From: Linderina pennispora
Taxonomy: Eukaryota > Kickxellomycota > Kickxellomycetes > Kickxellales > Kickxellaceae
DNA length: 36,484 bases
Assembly (NCBI RefSeq): GCF_002104995.1
Contig: NW_024468340.1
Location: forward strand, 1-36,484
Direction: 5' to 3'
Position 1 is the first letter of the stretch, and each line of letters begins with the position of its first letter. This document shows, piece by piece, positions 1-10,700 of this stretch. Made by a program: the position numbers and the translations under genes. The notes below the pieces were generated by a model. It did not search any database. It worked only from the letters and a program-made list of their open reading frames with translations, and had not been told where the DNA came from.

Positions 1-1190
1 GGGCCGATGCACCGGCTGGCCGGCAGCAAGCACGGGATCTACGACTTTCCGATTGGGGACCAGGAGCTGCTGGATGCGCTGCTTCTGGAGCAGGTGAAGG
101 AGGTGTACCGCAGCCATCTGCTGCTCGATTCAAAGTCACGCAAGGTGGTATTGCCGAAAGCGCGCTGATGCCCATTCAGCTCAAGCGCGCGCTTGCCCGT
201 GTGTGCTGTGCAACCTGCGGGTCCCGCAGATCACGTTTTACCCGAGTGCGGTAGTGGCTTTGATGTCGTGCGGTATTACTAGCGGCCTGGTTGTTGACTG
301 CGGACACAAGCAGACCACGGTGATGCCTGTGTATGACGGCAGGCCTCTGATTCCATACATGACGTCGACGCCGCTGGCTGGGGAGGCGCTGTTTGAGAGC
401 TTGAAATCGCTCATTAAGAAGCATGCGCAGTTTGTTCCTTTCGACGGCAATGCACGTGGCGTCGCGGTCACAGACGACATGCTGAGCGATGACGTGTGCC
501 GCCACATCCAGACCAAAGTATGTATGTGTCGCCACTCTCGATCCCCGGCACCCTGTCAAAGAAGACTGTCGAGCTCAGCGTCGGCGAGGTCGATCCTCGG
601 CTGGTCGAGTGGTTCGAGCAGAGTATTACTGGCAGCCCCACCATCACACTCACCATCTCCACCAAGACACATGGCCATGGTACACTGAAGATTCCGGGCT
701 GGGTGCGCGAGCGTGCTGCTGAGGTCCTGCTGGCAGGCGATTCAACCGAGGATTGCATGGGGCTCGTTGAGGCCATTGTTGCATGCATCGAAAACCTGGA
801 TGTCGATCTGCGTCGCCCGCTGGCATCCAAAATCCTGATGGTCGGCGGTGTGTCCGATGTGCCGCACCTCCGGATCCCGGCTGCTGCACGATTTGGTAGC
901 GAAAATGCGCTCGATTCCCAAGTGGATGGCGCTGGCTGATAATGTTGCTTCTGGCAGAGGAGAAACAGCAGACCCGCGACAATGGTGTGGTCGTCGAATC
1001 GTCGGCAAATGGGCTTATTTTCAAGTCGTCGGATCGGTGCTGGATCGGTGCCTCTCTGGCGGCAGCGTCGAAGATCGGCGGCGTGGAGCTGAAGCGCGAT
1101 GACTTTGACGGATACAATGTTGCAGGACTGGACAGCAGGCATCTGAATATGCTGATATTACTAGTGTCTGTTTTCCTTAAAACACAGTGA
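1..1190 (+). CDS. ARP10: Actin-related protein 10 (dynactin Arp11/ACTR10-like), 5'-partial and frameshifted
   Basis: Arp10 caps the pointed end of the Arp1 filament in dynactin, the cytoplasmic dynein adaptor. The window opens inside the gene, so the N-terminus is missing. Pieces of one actin-fold protein follow each other in changing frames. They include ESALMPIQLKRAL (about 155-195), a stretch from 203 with the actin-like nucleotide-binding signature GLVVDCGHKQTTVMPVYDG, then VSPLSIPGTLSKKTVEL (from about 520), KILMVGGVSDVPHL (about 830-870), RLLHDLVAKMRSIP (about 880-930), and a last piece from 942 with WIGASLAAASKIGG, ending at 1190. The order and spacing match ACTR10 family proteins. Frame changes fall near 152, 202 (an extra GT in a GTGTG run), 515, 875 and 945. 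I see no nonsense substitutions, so either this is a young pseudogene or the sequence here is poor. No GT-AG intron of workable size explains the shifts. Confidence 0.72.
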
Positions 1191-1257
1191 ATGATAATCT
1201 TTAGTACCCTCCATGTAGCCCATTTCTTGACAAGAGATAACGACCATGCATATATTA

Positions 1258-2090
1258 TTGAGCAGCCCTGGTGCAGGGTAAAATCTTCGTCGATACAAGT
1301 ATGAAGCAACTCATGAGATTCGTTATTTGGCACAGAACGTAAAACCTTTGTTGGCTATGGAGGAGACTGAAACTCTTGGTAGTTCTTTTAGCCCTCCACC
1401 GCTCCGATGAAAGCGGACACAGTTTAGTGCTTGTGCCCCAGTATGACGGCATCCTGACGTCTGAATAGGTGAATATAAAGAAAATCAGCACACCAGCGAT
1501 TGCGACACTCGAGTCAAAAGCTGCCACCAGAGTGAACGCATATCTCCTGTAGTACCCGTACCAGTACCGGTGCACCACGTACTAGAATATAAGGCAGCCG
1601 AGAAACCAGTTAACCACCACTGTAGAAGGAGCACCAGGTAAGATAGCCAAGGAGGACAGCGCCACAGGCAGATGGATGTTGTGCCAGAAAGCTGTTTGAA
1701 TATCGTCTTTGCAAGTACCACACCAGAAATGGCACACAGATGCCGACAATGAACATGTGCGGGATATACGAGTAGTTGCTTCCACTATTGAAGAGGCGGT
1801 GAGGACCAACCAGACCCCAGATCACCGACGACGCATAAAGCGAGTTGATTGGGATGCAGGACCACGTCAGATTGGTTGAACAGAAAACCGTCGATTGTCT
1901 GCATCATCCAGATTCCGACACCGCACTGCACAAACGGACATAAGAACCGTGCTGATTATCTGTGAGAGGAAGACATAGCGTGGTGGAATCTTCAGGTAGT
2001 GGGCCCATTTTGAAGTTTGCAACCAGTATTGTTGACATTCGGGGTCCAGAGTCCCCCGCGCCACCATAGACAAGGCCGAAACGCATACGT
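1258..2090 (-). pseudogene. Decayed OPT-family oligopeptide transporter (C-terminal part only)
   Basis: On the minus strand, successive short frames match the C-terminal third of fungal oligopeptide/iron-siderophore (OPT) transporters, membrane proteins that import small peptides with protons. Reading from about 2030 down, the recognisable pieces are HYLKIPPRYVFLSQIIST, then IWGLVGPHRLF (OPT proteins usually have WG.IGP.R.F), VPFLVWYLQRRY.NSFL, LPVALSSLAILPGAPST, NWFLGCLIF, and a terminal piece with HRYWYGYYRRYAFTLVAAFD followed by a hydrophobic helix and a WGTST motif near 1440. Frame changes and stops occur between nearly every piece. The N-terminal two thirds, with most transmembrane helices, were not found upstream to 3100. 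This is a dead copy; the decay is too extensive for sequencing error alone. Confidence 0.72.
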
Positions 2091-3105
2091 ACAAAGGCCC
2101 AGACAGACGACCAGCCTTCCTTTTTTTCCCCTCAGTCATTTTGAGAAGCTATTTTTTTCCATATATTCGATATCCACTCATTCCCCAAGTTAACATGAAT
2201 AACGAAAAATGGCTGATATGCGAATATGTGTGTATTTTTCGCGTAGTGCGGGTTCCGAATGAACAGTAAAGCGGCGATATCTCAGTTCAGAAGTGCAGTT
2301 GTAGTATGAGTGTAATACCAACAGATAGCGATAGAGTCAAGGATTATATTGAAGTGAAAAAAAGCTAAAGCGAAAGGCGAGCGTAAAGGTTTTATACCAT
2401 TGCTCAGGTGGCACAGCCAAAAAATGAAACGATAAATAAGAAAAAGGAATTCGCAGGATGGAAAGGCTATGTGGCTCACAGTAATCGGATCTTGAGATTC
2501 TAACAGAGAGCAATACTGGCCCGGAGATTTTGCTACAGGCTTCAGCAACGCCAAGGCCAACAGGGATCTTTATGCTTACAGAACTCTGTTCCACGTGCAG
2601 ATATCCCTCCACACCAGTAGACTGCTTAGTTATCACTCGTGGTTTCAAAATGTAGCTATGTTGTATCAAACAAATGTTGCCAAACTCCTTTCCTCATATC
2701 GTGATTATTCGGATCTACGTTCCCAAGGTTGGACGACGTACTTTTTGTTCAATCTAGGGATCTGGTGCCGTAAATGTATATCTAGGAAGACAGAAAAAAA
2801 GGAGGCATTGAAAGACGAAGGCAAATTGACCGGGACCTTGTACTGGCTTATGTCGATTTTAAATGGAATAGACGTGTTTGTTATATCAGTGGAAAACCCA
2901 GTTGTCCTTGTCCGAGCCAGTAAACCAGCAGCCAAAAATAAGCAGAGTTGCCTGCCACGTCTATTGTGTAGATCTTTTCTACATACATGCTGAGCAGCTT
3001 GTCATCTATGTCAATATAACTCTATGATTAGGCTGTGTAAATAGGTGTGATAGTGCCTAGTTTGCCTGGGCTAGATATAAAATTTACTAATGAGTTGTTT
3101 GATAT
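2091..3105. other. Intergenic stretch without a recognisable gene
   Basis: About 1 kb of AT-richer sequence between the OPT relic and LDH. It holds overlapping open frames of up to 132 codons on both strands (for example 2595-2993 plus). None shows a recognisable motif or the G/C-ending codons of the neighbouring genes. It may contain further decayed coding sequence, but I cannot name any. Confidence 0.5.
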
Positions 3106-4203
3106 CTATTCAATAAATCTCTTGGTCTGCTCCTTAATACGCTCAACCGCATGCTCCATTTTCTCTGTCTCCTCGTTGTCCATGTCAAGCTCAAGGACAC
3201 GGTCGATTCCACGCGAGCAAATAACAGCAGGAGTAGACACATATCCGCCCCACTTGGTCGAATGGCAGCAAACGCTGCGGATATCGTGCTGGTTCTGCAG
3301 GACCGAGGTGGCCAGGATTGCGCCGCATACGCCAACGCCATAGTAGGTAGCGCCCTTGGCCTCAATGATATCGTAAGCAGTGCGGGCAATATCATGTTCG
3401 ATCTTGGCCTTATCGATAGTCTGCATTTCGGGGAACTGATCGAGCTTCACCCCACCAATGCGCGCCGACGACCACCCGACGAACTGGCTGTCGCCGTGCT
3501 CGCCCAACACATGGCAGTGGATCGAGGTCTGGCGGACGTTGACAAGCTTAGCCAGATAATTGCGCAGCCTGCCGCTATCAAGCAATGTGCCGGAGCCAAA
3601 CACCTGGCTTTTGGGCAACCCGGTGATGTTCTGTGCAATGCCGGTCAGGACATCCACAGGATTGGAGATCATCAGAACCACGGCATTTGGATTCACCGGC
3701 TTCAGGCCGCTCAGGATACTGTGCAGTATCTCGTAGTTGCGGTCCAGCAAACCGTCGCGCGATTCGCCGGGCTGCTGGCGCGCACCGGCGGTGATTATGA
3801 TTAAATCGGCCTGGCCGGCCTCCTTCAAGTTGGCAGTGCGCACGCGGTGGCCGGTGGGCCAGGCGGCGTCGGCCAGGTCCATTGCTTGGCCGCGCACCAG
3901 CCGCTGGTTCACGTCTACCATCATGATGTCGGCCGGATAGGTGGTGTTGACTAACGAGAACACGACGCTGGCGCCTACATTGCCAGCGGAGCCGATCACG
4001 GCCACTTTGCAGCCCGGTGCCATTGACTCCTCGCGGAACAGCATGCTGAGACTGGATGAGGATGTCAGGTATGAGGGTGGGTAGACTGGGGTGTTGGAGA
4101 CGAATGAGCGGGCGAGCGGTCTCAGGGCCATGGGCTGGGGGGTGGCGATTGTCGCGGATGCCCGGGCAGCCAGGCGGAAAACTGAGCGGAAGCGAGGCAG
4201 CAT
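3106..4203 (-). CDS. LDH: NAD-dependent L-lactate dehydrogenase with mitochondrial-type presequence
   Basis: Interconverts pyruvate and L-lactate using NADH/NAD. Numbering from the ATG at 4203 (365 aa), the Rossmann loop GSAGNVG is at 71-77, followed by MMVDVN with the acidic NAD-ribose ligand. The specificity loop AGARQQPGESR (139-149) carries the Gln typical of lactate, not malate, dehydrogenase, and the catalytic Arg. LDSGR (substrate Arg at about 212) and LGEHGDS (proton-relay His at about 236) follow. The 60 or so residues before the enzyme are rich in Arg, Ser and Ala and free of acidic residues until FREES, as expected of a mitochondrial targeting sequence. In-frame ATGs exist at 4293 (hydrophobic extension, judged unlikely), 4203 and 4131 (MALRPLARSF, also presequence-like). 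A TATA-like stretch at about 4226-4233 would favour 4203 or 4131. The frame is intact. It is divergent from the FANCJ-like gene. Confidence 0.9.
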   Translation of the reverse strand: MLPRFRSVFRLAARASATIATPQPMALRPLARSFVSNTPVYPPSYLTSSSSLSMLFREESMAPGCKVAVIGSAGNVGASVVFSLVNTTYPADIMMVDVNQRLVRGQAMDLADAAWPTGHRVRTANLKEAGQADLIIITAGARQQPGESRDGLLDRNYEILHSILSGLKPVNPNAVVLMISNPVDVLTGIAQNITGLPKSQVFGSGTLLDSGRLRNYLAKLVNVRQTSIHCHVLGEHGDSQFVGWSSARIGGVKLDQFPEMQTIDKAKIEHDIARTAYDIIEAKGATYYGVGVCGAILATSVLQNQHDIRSVCCHSTKWGGYVSTPAVICSRGIDRVLELDMDNEETEKMEHAVERIKEQTKRFIE

Positions 4204-4922
4204 TCGTAAAAGTGTATTAAGCAAGTATATAAACAGAGATGGTATCCAGAGAGATGGCAGAAGAAAAGGAGAGCGGAAAGCAGCAAAAAGCACGGATGGT
4301 TTGTTTGGCGGGTAGGGAGATGGTCGAGACCCCGGGAACCTCTTTTAAAACCTAACCTCCGACCAGATCAGTGGAGGCAGGCATTGAGTATACACAGCTG
4401 TCCCCCCGCTCCCCAACCTGCGCGCAGCACAAGAGGTTTTGGTGTGCAGTTTGTGGCACACAGCCGAGTGCTACGTAGGCAGCGGATACCTCAGACGCAG
4501 GCAGGCTCTGTTCGATTTGCCGGCCAATCGATTTTGCTGAAATTCTGGCAGTTTATGTGGTCCCACTGGAAGACCAAGCGCCAAAGATCCGGAAATACCC
4601 GCCAGGGCTTCCAGGCGAAACGTGAAAAATCCTGCATCCTCTCCAGTGCAGGCAATCTGCTGCACATTGCCTGCCAGAGCCAGTTGCCGGGAGGCTGCTA
4701 AGCCACACGGAAGCTGATCTGATCGAAGCGATCACCAACGCGAATCGTCCTCCGCTGCACCTCCTCGCGTAACCTGCGCAAATAGTGCCTTTGCAGTAGC
4801 AAGGACCCTTGTTTGCTTCTCCCCACGCCCATTTTGTTCCACGCAGTTTTATCTTTCGAATTCAGTTACATTTGTTTCATTCTCCTTGCATGCTTCCCAT
4901 TTGGAATTTTCTAAAGACGCTT
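4204..4922. promoter_or_regulatory. Divergent intergenic region between LDH (-) and the FANCJ-like gene (+)
   Basis: About 720 bp separating two oppositely oriented genes, so both promoters should lie here. A TATATAAA-like element sits at about 4226-4233 close to LDH. A pyrimidine-rich stretch from about 4800 to 4890 precedes the helicase start. Short open frames at 4384-4701 and opposite it have no recognisable motif and look like chance. Confidence 0.4.
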
Positions 4923-7754
4923 ATGCCCACTTCCGACTCCGACGCGCCTTTAGACGAAACACACAGGCATGCGTCGGTAGCTCAGCCAACACAAGCAGAT
5001 GGCAGGCATCGCAAACGACCGCGGAGCCGCAGCAGCTCGCCTGACCCTTGCACTAGACAGGCAAAAGGCAGGCGGCGCAACACGGAAATGCCTGAAAGCA
5101 AGGTGTTCCGGATCTGCGGCGCGCAGGTGAGTTTTCCATACCAGCCATATCCGTCGCAGCTGAGCATGATGAACCACATGATCCGGGCCATGAATGCGGC
5201 CAAGCACGCGATGATCGAGAGCCCGACGGGCTCGGGCAAGTCCCTGGCGCTGCTGTGTGCGGCGCTGACGTGGCAGAAGGAGTTTACGGAAAAGCAGCGT
5301 GCTCTGCAGGCGCAGATCAGCCAGGTGATTGCCAGGTTCGGCAGACATAATTCGCTTAGCGAGGTGTTGAGCGAGGACAGGGCGGGTAAGTTTGCAATGG
5401 ATGATGATTTTGCCCGGCCGCGGTCCCATGCGACGGGCCAGCGAGATCTCCCGGGCAACGGTGATGGTCGAGAAGACAGTGCCGTACATTCTGGGGCAAA
5501 GTGTGGACGGACAGGTGCCCAGGGGGCTGACGCAGGGCGACATTGATCTGCTCAAGGCGAACAAGGATGGCCTGCATTTGCTGGGGCGGCGGCCGCGGAT
5601 ATACTTTGGGTCACGCACGCACAAGCAGGTGTCGCAGCTGATTGAGGAGCTGCGCGCGAAGACAAACTACCGGCCACGGTCGGCAGTGCTGGGCAGTCGT
5701 TCGCAGACGTGCATTCGGAAGGACGTGCTCCGGGCGCCGTCGGTGGACGACCGGTGTCGCGAGATGGTGGAGAACGGCAAGTGCGCGGCATACCATCGGG
5801 TGAAGAAGCTTGTGCAGCATACTGCCCTGGCTACAGGCGGCGAGAGCCAGATCTGGAATCTGGAGGATCTGGTCAAGGTGGGCAGGAAGGTGAATGGATG
5901 CGCATACTTTGCGTCGCGCGAGCTGTCGGGGTCGGCGGACATTGTGTTCTGCCCGTACAACTACATTCTGGGACCCGGGTGTGCCGCGAGGCCGCGGGCA
6001 TCATTCTGGAGGACAATATTGTGATTCTGGACGAGGCGCATAATGTCGAGAATGCAGCCCGGGATGCCGGGTCCAAGGAGTTCACCGACCAGCAGCTCAA
6101 TGGCCTGGCCGGCGAATGCGCGGGGCTGATCCATCGTGGGATCCTGCCCGAAGAGCACCGGTTCGTGAATACCCTGGCGAATACGATTATCGCGCAGCAG
6201 CAGCAGCAGCAGCAGTTCGAGTACCACGACTACGAGACGCGCACAAACGTATGGCCGGGCAGCGAGTCGGTCAGATCGCTGTTCCAGCGGCTCATGCTGA
6301 CCGATGAGTCGCGATCGCAATTGCAGCTCACGTACCTCAGCCTGGAGGCACACCGGAACAAGTGCCGTGAAGAGATGAAGCGGCGGCAGGAGGAGCGCAA
6401 GCAGAGGGAGGTGTTCGGGGCGGAGGGCGATGAGGAGATGGAGGAGCCCCTCGGGCATCTGTCGAACGGGTCGATGAAAATGCTGACGGGGCTATTGCGC
6501 ATGCTCTCGTACTGCTGGCCAGAGTCCGAGTTCGCCAACGACTACCGCGTTGCGATGATCCGCCGGCCCAACCCGGAGCTGTTCCTGGGCTCACGGCAGA
6601 GGCGTCGCCGCAACAATGGCCTGGAGTCGACGATTCCGCCGCACATCAACGCCCTAGCGTTCTGGTCGCTGAACCCGGGCGTGATTTTCAAGGACATTGC
6701 ATCCAAGGCCCGGTCGGTGATTCTGACCAGCGGCACGCTGTCGCCGCTGAGCTCGTATGCGTCGGAGCTGCAGGTGGAGTTTCTGAGCACGCTGGAGGCC
6801 AGCCACGTGATTGCCCCCGACCGCTGCTGGGCTGCGACCATCGCCTGCGGACCCTCGGGCACCGTCCTGGAGGCCAAGTACCAGACATCCGAGCAACTGG
6901 AGTTCCAGGACGACGTGGGCTCGGCCATCCTCAGCATTGCGATGAAGTCGCCCGACGGCATGCTGGTGTTTGTGCCCTCGTATGCGCTTCTCAACAAGCT
7001 TCTGGGCCGGTGGCAGGCTACCGGCGTGCGGCAGGAGCTCGAGCTCCACAAGAGCGTGTTTGTTGAGCCGCAGGGCGGATCGAAGAAGGATTTTGAGAAA
7101 CTGCTCAAGAAATACCGCACAGAGCTGGCCGAGCGCAAGGTCTCGGGGGCGCCGGCTCAGCGCGGGGCGGTGATGTTTGCCGTGTACCGCGGAAAGGTCA
7201 GCGAGGGCATTGACTTCAAGGACTACTACTGCCGGACGGTGGTCAATATCGGGATTCCGTTCCCGGCCTTCAAGGACGTGCAGGTGGTGCTGAAGCGCGA
7301 CTACAACGACCGCTGCCCTGGGAAGCTGCCCGGCCAGGCCTGGTACGAGGTGCAGGCCTTCCGCGCAATCAACCAGGCGCTCGGCCGCTGCCTCCGGCAC
7401 AGGATGGACTGGGGCGCCATCATCATGCTCGAGGCCCGGTTCCGCTTTCCTGGCAACATCGAGAAACTGTCCAAGTGGGTGCGTGGCCGCGTGCGTGTCT
7501 TTGACCAGTTCCTCCCGGCCATGGACAGCCTGGCCGAGTTCTACCAGGCCCGCATCCAGGAGGACATTCAGAACAGCGATGCCGCACACTTTGCCGACAT
7601 GGAGTGCGATGACGATGAGGACGATATGGACTCGGCGGTAGTGGTCCGTAGGAAGACTAAGGAGAAGTCGCTGGTCACCACGCTGCACTCGTTCTTTTAC
7701 AAGCCTGGTCAGCGCCATGGCGCGTGCTCGCCGGGCGGCAGCGATCAGGAGTAA
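4923..7754 (+). CDS. FANCJ: FANCJ/BRIP1-like Fe-S DNA helicase (superfamily 2, XPD family), two frame breaks
   Basis: A 5'-3' DNA helicase of the XPD/FANCJ/Chl1/RTEL1 group, acting in the nucleus in crosslink repair and unwinding of structured DNA. It opens with the family's Q-motif-like FPYQPYPSQLSMMNHMIRAM, then Walker A ESPTGSGKSLALL (about 5216-5250) and FGSRTHKQ (motif Ia, about 5606). Four Fe-S cysteines lie in QTC, DRC, GKC and NGC (about 5707-5905). They are followed by FCPYNYIL, the DEAH box VILDEAHNVE (about 6020-6050), TSGTLSPLSS, YRGKVSEGIDF (motif V) and QALGRCLRHRMDWGA (motif VI). The order and the WYEVQAFRAINQALGR block fit FANCJ better than Chl1 or XPD. The frame shifts once at about 5415-5480 and once at about 5970-5980 inside GGGACCCGGG. 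ATGs at 4809 and 4890 are alternatives; I prefer 4923 because the upstream residues look like translated leader. Confidence 0.87.
6195..6215 (+). repeat. CAG trinucleotide tract (7 units) in the helicase gene
   Basis: Seven CAG codons in a row give a polyglutamine run in the variable insert between the DEAH box and motif III of the FANCJ-like helicase. It is a perfect microsatellite in a hydrophilic linker, so it is probably length-polymorphic and neutral. Confidence 0.9.
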
Positions 7755-7797
7755 AAAAATAGGCTTTCTCATTGGAAATACACTACTTATTTGAAAC

Positions 7798-10700
7798 TCA
7801 CTCGGGGACCTTCCAGGCGACCTGGGCGCCCATGTCGTAGATGGAGTCGAGCAGATTCTCGCAGCCGTCCTCGGGATCGGCCTCGACGCACTCCTTGTAT
7901 TTCTCGTAGACGCTGAGAGTCGCCTGGGCATCCTCGACACTGGAGTGCTCGCCTGCCTGGATGGTCTTGTGGCACAGGAACCAGTACAGGAACTTGAGCG
8001 CAATGGGCCGCATATGCGTGCGCGACTGGAACAGCACCATGGTGTCGCGGCGCTGCGGCATCGGCACCACGATATCGATCACGCGGAAGTCGTGCTTCAG
8101 CCCGTGGCCGATAACCACGCACCCGGCGTCCACCAGGAGCCGCAGCTTCTTGTAGGCCTCCTTCAGCGTCGACAGCTTGAACCGCGACACCCCAGGCACC
8201 AGGTCGCCCTCGTGGATGCCAGAGTACGCGGTGGCCAGATCGGCGATCGGCGTCGTGGTGGCCACGTAGTCGTCGACGAACGGAACGCCGTACATGGGCC
8301 CGGGCGTGGCCCTGACCAGACTCAGCCGCGCCAGCTGGTGGATCGGCGGCCGGTGCATCTCCTGCGTGCCGTCGCTAAACACCTCCGTCTTGGCCTCCTC
8401 CAGAACCACAAACTCTGCGTCAAACGCATACTGGAACCCAGGCCCCAGCTGCGCTGCCTCGTCCTTGGTCAATGCACTGCTCCGTTGCGCTTCTGTGTGC
8501 CGCGCGCACTGCTGCGCCGGTTCGACGCCGGCTTGTCCAGCGACGACGCCGGCTGCGTCAGAATCCGCGTGCTGATCCGGTACGGGAATCGCCGCTTGAT
8601 TAGATTCACTGCGTTGGCCAGCGGCGCCCGCGACGTGTTTGCGTACATGGCAAACGACGGTGCCCGCCATGCGTCGCCCAGACCCGTTACTGCCGCTTGT
8701 GCTGCCGGCTGCACTAGGAAGTCGTTGAACAGCAGCCAGCTGTCGGGCGAATCCGGATCCCGCACGTGCGCTACCAGGTGCTCCGGCCCACGCGCCGTAT
8801 CGCGGATGCTCGACACCACCGCCACAAGCTCAAAGTTGCCCTCCCGGTTCTCGCCGACCTTGACACGTGCGCTCTTGTCGCTGGTCACTGTCAGATCCAG
8901 GCACATCGGCAGCGTGAAGCGCCAGGGCTCAGCGCCAGCATTGCCGCCGCCTGCCAATGTCATCGGCGCCGGCGCGCTGTTCGTAGCCACAGTGCCTGTG
9001 CTGGGCGCGTCGATTGCAGAAAAGTTGACCGCCAGGTACCCGCTGGGCACGCGCGTCATGTACTTTTCGGTCTGCAGCAGCTGGAACTTCTTGCACTGCG
9101 CACACCACGCGCGCGTAGTCTCGGTTTTGCTCAGTGCCTGCTCGATCAGCTCTGCCACGCCCTGCCGGCTCTTGCGGCGCCCCAGCTCCGCGCGCTTGAC
9201 CGACGCCGAGCCGCCCGCCAGCAGCGTGGCCAGGTCTGCCGAGCCGTACGGCGAGTCCAGATCCACCGCGAATACGTGTGAGTCGCGCGACTGCTGGCTG
9301 GAGCATACCGGGCACGTGGTCTGTGTCGCCTGCGGAAACCCGACAATCGCCTCCACCACCCGCTTGCTCATGCCCGGGCCCTGCCCCGTGATCCCCAGCG
9401 CCGCGCACTCGTTGTTCGCCTGCTCCAGCACAAACCGCAGCAGCCGCTGCGTCAGCACGCTGTACGACACTCCGTCCGTCGGGTTGCCGTGCGCGTCCTC
9501 CAGCAACGCCAGGGCCACTGCCTCGGGGCGCTGCTGGATCACGTGTAGCAGATGTGTCGCATGGCAGCTGGCTCCCTCCGCCGTCTCCAGCATGCGGAAC
9601 AGTAGCCCCAGCTGGCACGTCAGGCAGAGCGGCTCTGGGCAGTCTGTCGCGCAGTGCGACAGCGCGATCTCGCGCAGCTCCGGCATAAAGAACAGCACCT
9701 GCAGCAGCGCATTCGCATACGAGTTTGTGATGTTGCCCTCCAGCCCGCCCCACCGCGTCGCATTGTACAGCGAGAAGTCAAAGTCCTCCACCCCGAACCG
9801 CGAGTACTCAATCCGCATCTGCTGCAGATGCGTCGGCACCTTGCCCGCAACCCCAGACGATGACGGCGCTGGCGAGCTGCGCGACACCGTGTCGAATGAC
9901 GCCGTGCGTCCGCCATTCAGCAGTGGTAGCGCTGCTGCCGCAGGCACCGGCGATGACACCTGCTGTTGCTGCTGGATGTACTCGGCCGTCTCCCGCCCCA
10001 TCCCGCACCGCCGCTGCACTGAAATGAACTTTGACCGGCCCTGTGTCAGCTCATCGTCATCCGTCACCCCCTCTCGCCACCGCCGCCGCCATCCCATCCC
10101 ATACGGCTGCTGGTTGCGCTTGGTCGTGCGCGGATTCGGTGCATATCCGACTCCATCCATGTGCTTCAAGTTGCCTAGGATGTTCGGGTCCACATACGAA
10201 CACGGCCGCCCCACATCATACAATGTGTCTACCGAAAGCCGCGACAGCAAGGGCTCGGTGTACTCCGGCATGTACACATAGGATAGCGGCACCAACTCAT
10301 TGTCAATGTCGATCCCGCACGTTGTGTACGCTCTGGCATGCTGCTCCTCAGACATGACCGTCGGAGGCACCTCGCCGCCATTGCTCATGATTATGTTGGA
10401 CTTGTTGGCCCAGACGTGCACCATGCCGTCGGTATCCGACACCACTGCCACTGACTCTGTCGGCGACACACTGAACCCCGACATGTATGCATACTCACTG
10501 AACACCGGCTCGATAAAGTCCGCTGACGGCTCAAGCACATTCGACAGCGGCCGCGACTCGGCATACCCGCTGTCATAGCACACCCACAGGTCCCCGCCTG
10601 TCACCTGCAGCTTGCTGGGCACACCCTCGCAGACAATCTCATCCACGGCCGCCGTCAGCTTGCGCACATCATACACCTTGATCGTCGACCCCGGTACCAT

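Noticed and set aside
3106-4203. Malate dehydrogenase as an alternative name for the 3106-4203 gene
   Set aside because: The specificity loop has Gln (RQQPGESR) where malate dehydrogenases carry Arg, and LDSGRLR/LGEHGDS match LDH.
6654-8003. 449-codon minus-strand open frame opposite the helicase
   Set aside because: Antisense shadow of the FANCJ-like gene; the conserved helicase motifs are on the plus strand.
7945-10281. 778-codon plus-strand open frame
   Set aside because: It is the antisense shadow of PAN2; the composition is low-complexity Ser/Arg/Pro from complementing GC-rich codons and no motifs are present.
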